The notes: generated from the letters alone by a model not told the origin. A DNA stretch of 30,989 bases from Bacteroidales bacterium UBA6340 (GCA_002440265.1 DJSG01000042.1:1-30989); one strand, 5' to 3'. Positions 16,049 through 24,542 are shown, counted from the first letter of the stretch. Program-made: numbers and translations.

Positions 16049-16062
16049 CCGTCCTCTTCTCT

Positions 16063-16095
16063 CCCCTCCTTTGAAGGAGGGGGCGGGGGAGGTCC
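16063..16095 (+). repeat. GC-rich palindromic element, copy 1
   Basis: CCCCTCCTTTGAAGGAGGGG (16063-16082) is a self-complementary hairpin followed by GCGGGGGAGGTCC. It lies between nifJ and the AAA ATPase gene and touches the ATPase stop codon. The same sequence recurs at 25089-25120 and, slightly diverged, inside ispG at 28349-28374. Confidence 0.85.
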
Positions 16096-17283
16096 TTAGT
16101 ACAAAAACCCGAACATCCACATCGGTATATTCTTGCCCTCGCCCGTTTCTATATCTGCTATGGCGCAATGCCGTATGCCGCTTTTCTCCGGCGCACTCGC
16201 GTAGGCGTCCATGTAGTACTTGCCGTCGATGATGAACATCGCACTCCTGTCCGTGGCATTTATCTTGTGGTTGCCGTGCAGGGATGTGTAGAAGAACGTC
16301 TCTGCCAATGTCTTCGCATCGGGCTCGCGCGTCGAGATGGCGTAGCACAGGTTGGTGTTCTGCATATACACCTTGCGCGGCTTCAGCGGATACTGCCGGT
16401 CCTCCTGATACAGAAGGTTCAGCAGTCGCGCGTCCTTCAGGTACTTGATATAGTTCATCGTCGTCGAGCGCGAGCAGTCTATCGCCTGCGACAGGTTGGT
16501 GATATTCAGCGGACAAGGCGTCTCTTGCAGCATGATATACAGCAACTTGCGCAACTTGCGCAACGAACCCACATCTATCTGTTTTATCAGCAGCACATCC
16601 ACCTCCAACACCATATTCATCATCTTCAGCAGCGACTCCGAGAAGTCGTGCGGCTCCAAGAACAGCGGATAGTACCCATGGTGCAGATAATTCCCGAAAT
16701 GCTCAATGGGGTGTACCTGCTTGCACACCTCTTGGGCTATCTCTACGTGGTTCTGCAGTATGTCCTCCAACGTATGCGCACACAGGCTCAGCCCCAATGT
16801 CACATTCAGATACTCGCGGAACGAGAACCCCCGCAGGTTGTACAGATGTACCGACGCCCCTATATCGCGGTTGTCTTCAATCAATCGCATCACTGGCGAT
16901 GCCGCGAACACGATACGCAACTTCGGATACTGGTAGAAGCACATCGCCAATTCGCGCGACCAATCGGGGTACTTGAACGCCTGGTCTATCAGCAGCACCT
17001 TGCCCCCCTCGCGCACAAACTCACCCGCAAACTCCACTATCGAATGTTCGGTAAAATAGAAGTCGTTCAGGTTGATATACAGCATGTGTTTGGCCAGTTC
17101 GGGGTCTTTCTCGCGGGTCTCCTTCACGTAGTGAAGCAGAAAATCCGTCTTGCCCGCACCACGACCGCCTTTGATGGCTATCAACCGGTCGTTCCAATCG
17201 ATTTCATCCATCAGCATACGCCGTATGGGCACGTGCACGTGCTCCACCAAATAGTCGTGTGTCTTCTTGAATGCCTCTAACAT
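16096..17283 (-). CDS. AAA-type ATP-binding protein, DUF4143-like
   Basis: The 395-residue protein has an N-terminal P-loop ATPase domain with Walker A KGGRGAGKT at about residues 37-45, followed by the KYPDWSRELAMCFYQYPKLRIVFAAS stretch that marks this family (seen here in shorter parts: LLIDQAFKYPDW, LRIVFAASP). The usual Walker B Asp-Glu reads Asp-Gln (LLIDQ). The C-terminal half contains a winged-helix-like segment (ITNLSQAIDCSRSTTMNYIKYL) and a DUF4143-type end (LLYQEDRQYPLKPRKVYMQN). The cellular role of these common Bacteroidetes proteins is unknown. The open frame extends 22 codons further upstream, but those codons overlap the promoter, so I start at the ATG at 17283. Confidence 0.8.
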   Translation of the reverse strand: MLEAFKKTHDYLVEHVHVPIRRMLMDEIDWNDRLIAIKGGRGAGKTDFLLHYVKETREKDPELAKHMLYINLNDFYFTEHSIVEFAGEFVREGGKVLLIDQAFKYPDWSRELAMCFYQYPKLRIVFAASPVMRLIEDNRDIGASVHLYNLRGFSFREYLNVTLGLSLCAHTLEDILQNHVEIAQEVCKQVHPIEHFGNYLHHGYYPLFLEPHDFSESLLKMMNMVLEVDVLLIKQIDVGSLRKLRKLLYIMLQETPCPLNITNLSQAIDCSRSTTMNYIKYLKDARLLNLLYQEDRQYPLKPRKVYMQNTNLCYAISTREPDAKTLAETFFYTSLHGNHKINATDRSAMFIIDGKYYMDAYASAPEKSGIRHCAIADIETGEGKNIPMWMFGFLY

Positions 17284-17304
17284 AAGCCAAACTTTTTCGC
17301 GCTG

Positions 17305-17336
17305 CAAAGTTACTACTTTTTTCTGTATTTTGCAAT
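17305..17336 (-). promoter_or_regulatory. Promoter of the AAA ATPase gene
   Basis: On the minus strand: ATTG (complement of 17333-17336), 20 nt, TAACTTTG (complement of 17305-17312). The leader before the ATG at 17283 is about 15 nt. It rules out the longer start. Confidence 0.8.
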
Positions 17337-17457
17337 ATCCGTATTGCATTTCTATGATAACCGTACAAAAGGGGTGATAAGCAACGATTGGTTGATATTC
17401 CGGTTGGAGGGTATATCAGATTTGCTTGGCTTTACATGTCTTCGACATTGACGGCTT

Positions 17458-17547
17458 AATCACATACTAATCACATTGCATACTAATCTCATACTCTTAT
17501 CCCGAGAAAGACACGGGATTATGAGCGGGCGATAGTATCGCCCTGCT
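17458..17547. repeat. Short direct repeats followed by two hairpins, downstream of addA
   Basis: Three related units, AATCACATACT (17458-17468), AATCACATTGCATACT (17469-17484) and AATCTCATACT (17485-17495), are followed by hairpin ATCCCG/CGGGAT (17499-17504, 17514-17519) and hairpin AGCGGGCGATA/TATCGCCCTGCT (17524-17547, one bulge). The hairpins could end addA transcription, though no T run is present. The rest of 17337-17662 shows nothing else. Confidence 0.6.
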
Positions 17548-17662
17548 AAGAAACAGTATAATAAATGAGGGGACGGAGTGGAACCGTAGAGCGCAATAAA
17601 GAGAAGATACAGGGGAAAATATGACAGGAGTTCAGTCGGAATGCGGGGAGAAGCAGAGGGGA

Positions 17663-20600
17663 TTACACCTGCTCTATCTTGTTCATTGCCACATAGATAA
17701 GGTAGCCTTCCACGCTGTACCCCATCTTTTGCAAGAGGGTCATATAGTCGCGTACCTGTTCGTGGTACCGGCGCTTGTGCTCGCTGCCGAACTTGTAGTC
17801 GATGACAACCGCATGGTTGCCGCTGAGCATGACGCGGTCCGGACGGCAGGTACTGCCTTCGGGCATGAGAATATCGCGCTCGGTGAGGATAGAGTATGTG
17901 CCGTCGAACCAGTCGGTATGTTGCTCTGTTTCAAGTAGTTGCCTTAGTTGTTGCAGTTGCTCGCGGAGCAATGGGGCTTGTGTGGCAGTGATGTGCCCGT
18001 TGTCTGAAAGGCGTTGCAAAGATGAGTCCGCGTCATTCCACGTGGCGATGCAGGACAACCATTCGTGCATCAGGATACCGAGGTCGATGGTTGCCAAAGG
18101 GGTATCGGGCGCGAAATCGTCCTCTGCGCGGCTGCGGAGCATGAGTCGCTCACCAATGGGCGAGGAGACATATTGCGCCTCACGGGTGTGCGTATCGGCT
18201 GTGTCGGCGTGTTTGCGGGGACTCAAATCGCCCTCTGCCGTGCGGAGATAGGTGCCGGTTTCGTCCAAATCGTTGCGGTAGAGGTGTGATAACAGGTGCC
18301 CTATGTTGGCTATTTTCGGGTTGCCCTTGCTGTCGTTGGAGCACATCTCGCCGAAAGCGTAGAGACGGTATTTGGGACGGGTGAAGGCTACGTAGGTGAG
18401 GTTGAGGTTGTCGATGTACTGCGATACGACTTCGCGTATGTAATCATCACGGAACCAAGTGTTTAGCAACCTGCTGCTTGCGGGAACTGCCACCAGCGGC
18501 ATACGGCAGAAAGGCTCGTTGTGCGGGGTGCACCAGAGGACTTCGGTGGCGCGAATCTTCATCACATCCCACGTGAGGAAGGGCAGAATGACGACGTCGA
18601 ACTCCAGCCCTTTGCTGCTGTGAATGGTCATGATGCGGATAGCATCGCCGGCATAGGGTGACGGCACGGAGGCACGCTGCGATTTGCGTTCCCAGTATTC
18701 GAGGAAAGACGCGACATCTGCCACGCGGTTCTGCGTGAACTGATAGGCGTAGTCCTGAAAGGTGGTGAGGTACGGCAAGGCACCCTCCTGTTCGGTGAGG
18801 CGGAGTGCGCAGATGAGGGACTGCACCTGCTCGTAGAGAGGCAGGAGACGGGCATGCTCGATGGCGGCGGTTTCGTCGTCGGTGAAGACGGGATGTAGTT
18901 GGCGGATTTGTGCGTCAACTATCTCATTTACAGTGTTTTGCATGCGTAGTACCTGTTGCTGCAAGAGGCACACGATGAGTTGCACGGCGGGGTGCGATTG
19001 GACGCGCAAGCCCTCTGCCGATTGGACGTTGTAGCCGTGGTCGATGAGGTAGTGAGAGAGCGTCTCGGCTTCGCGTGTCTGCCGCACAAGCATAGCCACA
19101 TCGCCCATGGCAAACCCCTCGTCTTTCAGTTGTTCCAACAGGGGCGGCAGTGCGTCAAGGCATTGCTGCTCAACGTTTTCGCTTTCGAAGAACTGCATCC
19201 GGAAGACACCCGGCAGGTGCTTCTGCGCGTCTTGGTGGACACTCTGCGGGGCATAGATACGCCGCACAGAGTCTGACAGGTCGGGGGTGTGCCACTCGGT
19301 GGCATTCGCGTCCAAGCAGTCGGCTACCCAATTGCTGTATCGCGATATAACCTCCTCATTCTCAGCCACTACCACGGGGGCAGTGCGCCAGTTGTCCTTC
19401 ATAGCGGGCAGGCAGGTGTTGGCAAACTCGTGTTCCACTTCGTCCAACAGCCGCCACTCGGAGTTGCGCCAGCGGTAGATGCTCTGTTTGACATCGCCCA
19501 CGATAAGGTTGGAGCGGTTTAACGCCTCGGCTTCTTCGATGAGCGGGCGGAAATTCTCCCATTGCAGGCTGCTGGTGTCCTGAAACTCGTCCATCATAAA
19601 ATGGTGCAGATACTGCCCGATACGCTCGTAGATAAAGGGCGCGTCCTGCCCATCTATAATGTTGTTAATCAGTATGTTGATATCCGAAATTGGCAGTCGT
19701 CCGAGTTGTCGGTTGGTGGCTTCAACCTGCCCTGCCACGTCTTGCAGGAGCCCCGTGGCATAGAGGTTGCGGAGTATGGCGTCGGCGGTGTAGTAGTCGC
19801 GCATGCGCGTGCCGGTGAATAGATCGTGCATCTGCTCGAACAGCGGTTGGAGGTGCTGCTCGTAGAGTGCGGCGATGTCTGCCTGCTGCGCCTTGGTGGT
19901 CTTGCTGACGGCGCAGAGGGACTTGGGATTGTCGAGGACTTTGAGGAAAGTTGCTCCGAGACCTTTGTCGATGAGGTCGTTGAGGGGTTTGGTGAATGGT
20001 ATGAGTGCTTTGGTGTTCAGCCCCTCCACGCCGTTGGTGAGCGTGCGGACTTGTGCCTGTAATTGGCTGATATACTGCTCGGTATCGGAGCAAATACGTT
20101 TGAGTTCGGCTTGGTATCTTCGCAGTCCGTCCTTGTCGGCAAAGGCTTTGCGCACTTCGCCAAGGTGGCGGATGAGTTGTTCGCGCAGCAGTTCCCGTGA
20201 GAACTGCCCGACCGCATCTTTGGGGTTCCAGCGGCTGTCGTTGTCGATATTGTCCTGCGAAAAGGCTGTGAGCCAACCGGTTACGGTGTCGTCTTGCCGG
20301 TTGCGCACCTGACGAAAGACATCGTCCACGGCTTGCAGGATGATTTCCTCGCCGTCCATGGAGAGGTCGTAGGTGGTGGGCAGTCCGAGTTCCATGGCAA
20401 AGGTGCGGATGACCTGTTGGAAGAACCCGTCAATGGTGGAGACGGAGAAATGGGTGTAGTCTTGCAGTATGCCCACCATCAGTTTCTGCGCGCGTGCCTG
20501 TATCTCGTCCAGCCGTAGCCCGCACTCGCGAATGAGGTCGGTGAGGTAAGGTGAATCGCTCGGCGTAACAGACAGTGTATAAAGCGATTGCAGGATTCGC

Positions 20601-20770
20601 TCCTTCATCTCGGCGGTGGCTTTCTTCGTGAAGGTAACCGCGAGAATATGGCTGTGCGGAAGACGGTTGTCGGTGGTGTGCCGATAGTCGGTGAGCATCA
20701 TTTTCAGATACTCGCGCGTCAGCGTATAGGTCTTGCCGCTGCCTGCCGATGCCTTGTAGATGCTGAGCAT
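17663..20770 (-). CDS. addA: UvrD-family helicase-nuclease, AddA/RecB-like
   Basis: The 1035-residue protein unwinds and degrades double-strand DNA ends before recombination. It has all superfamily 1 helicase motifs: Walker A KASAGSGKT (residues 6-14), AVTFTKKATAEMKERI, MMDEFQDTSSLQWENF near 393, VGDVKQSIYRWRNSEW near 423, MTIHSSKGLEFDVVILPF near 713 and LTYVAFTRPKYRLYAFGE near 793. The C-terminal RecB-type nuclease is intact: GILMHEWL, CRPDRVMLSG, VVIDYKFG near 991, then HEQVRDYMTLL. An AddB partner would be expected beside it, but the upstream neighbours are lipoprotein genes. It is the last gene of a long minus-strand string, starting 2 nt after the preceding stop. Confidence 0.93.
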   Translation of the reverse strand: MLSIYKASAGSGKTYTLTREYLKMMLTDYRHTTDNRLPHSHILAVTFTKKATAEMKERILQSLYTLSVTPSDSPYLTDLIRECGLRLDEIQARAQKLMVGILQDYTHFSVSTIDGFFQQVIRTFAMELGLPTTYDLSMDGEEIILQAVDDVFRQVRNRQDDTVTGWLTAFSQDNIDNDSRWNPKDAVGQFSRELLREQLIRHLGEVRKAFADKDGLRRYQAELKRICSDTEQYISQLQAQVRTLTNGVEGLNTKALIPFTKPLNDLIDKGLGATFLKVLDNPKSLCAVSKTTKAQQADIAALYEQHLQPLFEQMHDLFTGTRMRDYYTADAILRNLYATGLLQDVAGQVEATNRQLGRLPISDINILINNIIDGQDAPFIYERIGQYLHHFMMDEFQDTSSLQWENFRPLIEEAEALNRSNLIVGDVKQSIYRWRNSEWRLLDEVEHEFANTCLPAMKDNWRTAPVVVAENEEVISRYSNWVADCLDANATEWHTPDLSDSVRRIYAPQSVHQDAQKHLPGVFRMQFFESENVEQQCLDALPPLLEQLKDEGFAMGDVAMLVRQTREAETLSHYLIDHGYNVQSAEGLRVQSHPAVQLIVCLLQQQVLRMQNTVNEIVDAQIRQLHPVFTDDETAAIEHARLLPLYEQVQSLICALRLTEQEGALPYLTTFQDYAYQFTQNRVADVASFLEYWERKSQRASVPSPYAGDAIRIMTIHSSKGLEFDVVILPFLTWDVMKIRATEVLWCTPHNEPFCRMPLVAVPASSRLLNTWFRDDYIREVVSQYIDNLNLTYVAFTRPKYRLYAFGEMCSNDSKGNPKIANIGHLLSHLYRNDLDETGTYLRTAEGDLSPRKHADTADTHTREAQYVSSPIGERLMLRSRAEDDFAPDTPLATIDLGILMHEWLSCIATWNDADSSLQRLSDNGHITATQAPLLREQLQQLRQLLETEQHTDWFDGTYSILTERDILMPEGSTCRPDRVMLSGNHAVVIDYKFGSEHKRRYHEQVRDYMTLLQKMGYSVEGYLIYVAMNKIEQV

Positions 20771-20772
20771 AA

Positions 20773-21237
20773 CTAATTGTGTACAACCAGTTTATATCCT
20801 GCCATTGTGTGCGATTCTTGCACACGATATTGTTTCAGAGCATAGCCTGTAACTCCCGTTTGCGGCGTGCAAAAGCCGCCATTCAAGTCGAATTGTTCGC
20901 CGCAGGTAGGGCAGACGGCAAACATACCGTCGATTTCCACAGGTTTGTTGCGTAGCAGACATTTTGGGCAGCAGAGGTCGGCGGCACGATAGGTGTTGAA
21001 GCCGTCCACCCAAACGAGCAATCCTGCATAGCCGATAAAATCTTCCTCGAAACGGCGTTCCTTGATGGGAGGTAGCGTTTGGAAGCCATTGTCTTTCATG
21101 AAGTTAGGGTGCTCTGTGGTTACGTTGACGGTGTATCGCACAAGGGCATAAGGCACAGGACTTTCCCGATACGAATTGTCGTCGCATGCCGCCAATCCCA
21201 ATGCTATACACCCTATTGCAAACCAGCGTTTTAGCAT
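20773..21237 (-). CDS. Lipoprotein with a four-cysteine zinc-ribbon-like core
   Basis: The 154-residue protein has a lipoprotein signal (MLKRWFAIGCIALGLAAC, lipobox LAAC), so it should be anchored to a membrane, probably the outer membrane. The mature part contains CCPKCLLRNKPVEIDGMFAVC followed by PTCGEQFDL, giving two CxxC pairs about 20 residues apart, the spacing of a zinc ribbon or of a Rieske-like fold in which the histidines are replaced by cysteines. I cannot assign a function. It overlaps the FKBP gene stop by one base (TAATG) and is followed after 2 nt by addA. Confidence 0.8.
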   Translation of the reverse strand: MLKRWFAIGCIALGLAACDDNSYRESPVPYALVRYTVNVTTEHPNFMKDNGFQTLPPIKERRFEEDFIGYAGLLVWVDGFNTYRAADLCCPKCLLRNKPVEIDGMFAVCPTCGEQFDLNGGFCTPQTGVTGYALKQYRVQESHTMAGYKLVVHN

Positions 21238-21716
21238 TAGTTGACGCTCTCTAATGTCACCTCAAAAATCAGTGTGGTATAAGGGGGAATATAACTGCTA
21301 TTGCCCTCGGCAACACTGTTTCCTTTACTTCCGTAACCTAATTCCCATGGGATATAGAATCGGTATGTATCAAACTGCTTCATCCTCTTCAAGCCTTCAA
21401 TGAAGCCGTCTACAAAGGCGGTGGTGTATGCGGTGTAGGAGTCGGACGAATCGAATTCGTAGCCGTTGATAAGACTACCCTTATAACTGATAGTCACAAC
21501 CTTAGAGTCGTCAGGTCGTATCGGGTAACCCGTGCTTGGTCCCGATTGTATGACCTCGTACTGCAACCCCGTCGGAGTCGTTATCACGCCCTCTTTCTTG
21601 CCGTTCTCGATGAGCCACAACTCGTTCTGCGCTTTCCAATCCAACCAGTCGTTTTGTTTGCAGCCGCTGAAAGCAGCGACCAACAATAGTAGTCCTATTA
21701 GATGTTTTGTTTTCAT
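21237..21716 (-). CDS. FKBP-type peptidyl-prolyl cis-trans isomerase, lipoprotein
   Basis: This 159-residue lipoprotein (MKTKHLIGLLLLVAAFSGC, lipobox FSGC) carries a C-terminal FKBP domain: TPTGLQYEVIQSG, then VTISYKGSLINGYEFDSSD, FVDGFIEGLKRMKQFDTYRF, IPWELGYGSKGN, IPPYTTLIFEVTLESV. These are the FKBP landmarks (YKG.L, G..F.SS, PW.LGYG, IPP...L.FEV.L). It should assist folding of periplasmic or outer-membrane proteins. The frame could begin at a TTG two codons earlier, but the ATG at 21716 gives the better signal peptide. It lies 18 nt after envC and overlaps the next gene by 1 nt. Confidence 0.92.
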   Translation of the reverse strand: MKTKHLIGLLLLVAAFSGCKQNDWLDWKAQNELWLIENGKKEGVITTPTGLQYEVIQSGPSTGYPIRPDDSKVVTISYKGSLINGYEFDSSDSYTAYTTAFVDGFIEGLKRMKQFDTYRFYIPWELGYGSKGNSVAEGNSSYIPPYTTLIFEVTLESVN

Positions 21717-21734
21717 AATCAATCGTTTATGCTC

Positions 21735-22901
21735 CTACTGCGCCAGCCAGAGACTCGGGTTGAGTATGGAGCGGTCTTTGTATATTTGGAAATAAAGTTC
21801 CGTTTTGTTGTCCTCGGAGGTGTCGGTGTAGATACTGCCGATAGATTGTTTTGCTTTGACCTTGTCGCCCTGCTTGACGTAGATTTTTTTCAGGGGCGAA
21901 TAAACGCTGCGGTAGTTACCATGCTGCACGATTACTGCATAGTTGCCGTTCATCTGGGCGCACCATGTTACCTCGCCCTCGTATATCGCCCGCGCGTCTG
22001 CGCCCTGTACGGTTTGCAGATAGATACCCTTGTTATCCACTGTAACGTGCTCATGCACAGGGTGTTGGTGCTTGCCGAAGTAACCGCTGATATACCCTTT
22101 CTCTACGGGCCACGGCAGTCGCCCTTGGTTTGCCTCGAAGCCGCCTGCTATCAACTTCTGCTCTTTGGTGAGGGTGGTTGTGGTGCGTACTTGTTTTGCC
22201 ACCATCTCCTCTATCTTTCTGTTCAGAGCGTCCACTTGCTGTTGCTGCTTCTTCTGTTTGGCGAGGAGGTTCTTCTCCTGCTTTTTCAGGCTTTGGAGCA
22301 TGGTCCGTTGTTGCCGCTCGTCTTTCGCCAGTTTGTCCTGCTCGCGTTTTTGCGTCTTCAACGCGGTGGCACGGTCGTCACGACGTTGTGCCAACAGGTC
22401 GTTCTGTATGTCAATGTCCGTCTGAAGACTCTCAATCTTCTTCACCTGTTCTTTGCGGTAGGCGGCGAACTGCTGCATATATTGGATGCGCCGCAACATC
22501 TGTTGGAAGTTCTCCGCCGACAACAGGAACAGCAGCGGCGACTGCTGCATATCCGCGTAGTGCGTCTCGCGAATGAGGTTGGCATAGTCGCGCTTGCATG
22601 CCTCCAACTCCTCTTGCAGGCTCTGACGCTGCTTGCGCAACCCGCCCATCTCTTTGTCCAAGGCGGAAATCTCCGAGTTGATGGTGGCAATCAACTTCTT
22701 ACGTGTGCGGATGTCGTTGTTCAGCAGGTTCAGTTTGTTCACGGTCGCCGTCTCCGTCTTCTTGGTCTGACGGAGCATCTTGTCCGTTTGCTCCAACTGC
22801 TGTTGCAGCGCGCGTTGCTTCTTCTGCAATTCTTTCACGCTCTCTGCCGACACGGGCAATGCCAGCAGCGCGCACATTATATATATAAGGTGTCGTCTCA
22901 T
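21735..22901 (-). CDS. envC: Murein hydrolase activator EnvC family (degenerate M23/LytM)
   Basis: The 388-residue protein has a signal peptide (LIYIMCALLALPVSA), then about 220 residues of coiled coil (KELQKKQRALQQQLEQTDKM onward), then a C-terminal M23 domain from about residue 265 (PWPVEKGYISGYFGKHQHP). Active M23 enzymes need HxxxD and HxH. Here the first site reads HEHVTVDNKG and the second is YSPL in place of Y-x-H, so the zinc site is broken, as in E. coli EnvC, which activates amidases instead of cutting peptidoglycan. It overlaps the DUF4292 gene by 4 nt, and this pairing is common in Bacteroidota. Confidence 0.9.
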   Translation of the reverse strand: MRRHLIYIMCALLALPVSAESVKELQKKQRALQQQLEQTDKMLRQTKKTETATVNKLNLLNNDIRTRKKLIATINSEISALDKEMGGLRKQRQSLQEELEACKRDYANLIRETHYADMQQSPLLFLLSAENFQQMLRRIQYMQQFAAYRKEQVKKIESLQTDIDIQNDLLAQRRDDRATALKTQKREQDKLAKDERQQRTMLQSLKKQEKNLLAKQKKQQQQVDALNRKIEEMVAKQVRTTTTLTKEQKLIAGGFEANQGRLPWPVEKGYISGYFGKHQHPVHEHVTVDNKGIYLQTVQGADARAIYEGEVTWCAQMNGNYAVIVQHGNYRSVYSPLKKIYVKQGDKVKAKQSIGSIYTDTSEDNKTELYFQIYKDRSILNPSLWLAQ

Positions 22902-23434
22902 ATCGGCAATATCGTGTGTAGAGGTACTCGTTTGTATTTACGTGTGTCCTGTCGTGAGGGCTTTTTTAGGGTGTCGTACTCGCGGCTGCTGAACGAACAA
23001 TCCACTTGCAGCCGGTGTTCCCCTGCCGTAAATGTCTTGCTCACTCTGGCTGACTTCTTGGGTGTAACAGGCTCAGTAACAAAGTCTTGTATCATCTTAT
23101 AACTCGGTACGGGCTGTATCTTGTGTGCGGCATCGTGGTAACTAAGCACGGCATAGCGGCGGTTCATCTTGTCGAACACCCAAACGCTGTCCTTGGTGGC
23201 TTCCACGCGTGCCATCTCGATGCCCAACATAGGCTGCAACGATATGACTACCAACTCATTGCGCCACAATTGCACTGTGCAACTCATAGAGTATCTGTGC
23301 TCGTCCAGCACCAATGTGGTGGTGGCACGCTGCGTCAATGTATGGTAGCGCGTGGGCACGTCTTTCTGCACACGGCACGAACTCAATGCCGCCACGCACA
23401 GGATAAATACCCATATTGTCAGTCTCTGTTTCAT
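22898..23434 (-). CDS. DUF4292-family lipoprotein
   Basis: A 178-residue lipoprotein with signal MKQRLTIWVFILCVAALSSC. The mature region (SMSCTVQLWRNELVVISLQP, MLGIEMARVEATKDSVWVFD, MNRRYAVLSY) is the DUF4292 pattern, distantly like the LolA/LolB fold of lipoprotein carriers. It overlaps its neighbours on both sides by 4 nt (ATGA), so it is made together with the TPR protein and EnvC. It is short for the family, with the C-terminal part reduced to a basic tail. The role is unknown; an envelope function is likely from the context. Confidence 0.82.
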   Translation of the reverse strand: MKQRLTIWVFILCVAALSSCRVQKDVPTRYHTLTQRATTTLVLDEHRYSMSCTVQLWRNELVVISLQPMLGIEMARVEATKDSVWVFDKMNRRYAVLSYHDAAHKIQPVPSYKMIQDFVTEPVTPKKSARVSKTFTAGEHRLQVDCSFSSREYDTLKKPSRQDTRKYKRVPLHTILPI

Positions 23435-24453
23435 TTCTTCTGTCTTTTTTGTATGACTTTGTAGTGCTGCCGTATCTCTTTATCTGTCTCACCGTCAGCG
23501 TGTTCCATGGCTCGCTGAATGTAAAACCACGCCGACTCATAGTCGCCCGTATGGTACATAATCCATGCGTAGGTATCCAGATAAATCGGATTGGACGGTT
23601 CATTCATAATGGTGACACGCGACAACTGTTCCGCACGTTCCAAGTCTCCTCCGGATATGCACAAACTCCATGCCAAATTGTTCATTAACATCAAGTTACG
23701 TGGGTCCATACGCAGCACCGCAGAGTATGCCTCCACCATCTTTTCTGCGGGTTGCTTGGTCTGTTCGTACAACTGCAATCGGAACATCTGAAACTGCCCG
23801 TTGTTGGGGTCTGTATCCAAGTACCGTTCTATCTCGGCTATGGCTTGTTTCTCGTTGTGCATCAGCACGTTAAGTCGGTAACGCTGCATTGCGCTCATAG
23901 CGTCATAACCGTTTATCGAGTCCAACTGCTCCTGCACAGCCAACGCCTTTTTGTATGCCCCTGTCACGACGTATGCTTTTTGCAGCATCTCCCGCACATC
24001 GGCATCCTGCTTGTTGCGTGCCGCCACGCCCTCCATCAGACGGATAGCCTCTTTCTGTTGCGGCTTCTGCTCTGTCTGCAGCAACATCAGCGCGTAGCGG
24101 TACCAGTATTCATCGGGGGCTAACTCGTACGCACGTTTGAAATAAGGTTGGGCGTCTTGGTGCATCGCCTCAAGGAAACACCCCATATAGTTGTTCACCG
24201 TGGCATCGTTGGGGTTCAACTCCTGGCAGAACTGCACCACTTCCCACGCCTTGTCCAACTCCTCTGCCTGTATCAGCCGCTGCGCCTCATAGAAATAGTA
24301 CAGAAACTGCTGCTCCTGCTCCACGCTCAATCCCGACTGACGCTCTTGAATATCAGTCGTTTGTGTGTCTTTGCGAGGCTTTGCGTGCATGGCTTGTACA
24401 CTCATTGCCACTCCCAATAGCACACAGATTATTATGTTTCTTCTACCTTTCAA
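23431..24453 (-). CDS. Exported tetratricopeptide repeat protein
   Basis: The product (340 residues from this start) has several TPR units: QFLYYFYEAQRLIQAEELDKA, VNNYMGCFLEAMHQDAQPYF, RAYELAPDEYWYRYALMLL, and later AYSAVLRMDPRNLMLMNNLAWSL (pieces of longer helices), ending with a TPR of the AWIMYHTGDYESAWFYIQRA type. I start at a TTG (24453), because LKGRRNIIICVLLGVAMSVQ followed by AMHA is a complete signal peptide. The open frame also allows a GTG at 24546, which would put 31 polar residues before the signal and run through tandem repeats. The gene order dut, TPR, DUF4292, EnvC is conserved in Bacteroidales. It overlaps DUF4292 by 4 nt. Confidence 0.8.
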   Translation of the reverse strand: MKGRRNIIICVLLGVAMSVQAMHAKPRKDTQTTDIQERQSGLSVEQEQQFLYYFYEAQRLIQAEELDKAWEVVQFCQELNPNDATVNNYMGCFLEAMHQDAQPYFKRAYELAPDEYWYRYALMLLQTEQKPQQKEAIRLMEGVAARNKQDADVREMLQKAYVVTGAYKKALAVQEQLDSINGYDAMSAMQRYRLNVLMHNEKQAIAEIERYLDTDPNNGQFQMFRLQLYEQTKQPAEKMVEAYSAVLRMDPRNLMLMNNLAWSLCISGGDLERAEQLSRVTIMNEPSNPIYLDTYAWIMYHTGDYESAWFYIQRAMEHADGETDKEIRQHYKVIQKRQKK

Positions 24454-24498
24454 GGCTGCCTGTTTTATAATTTTATGCTTTTGTCCTCTGTTTTCATT

Positions 24499-24542
24499 CG
24501 TGAGTATATCGCGGGTCTGTCGCGAGTGTATCGCGGGTCGTT
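24499..24542. repeat. Two tandem 22-nt repeats upstream of the TPR gene
   Basis: Bases 24499-24520 and 24521-24542 match at 18 of 22 positions; the shared core is TATCGCGGGTC. They lie in the 126-nt gap between dut and the TPR gene. They could be a regulator site or a remnant of a short tandem array. Confidence 0.65.
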
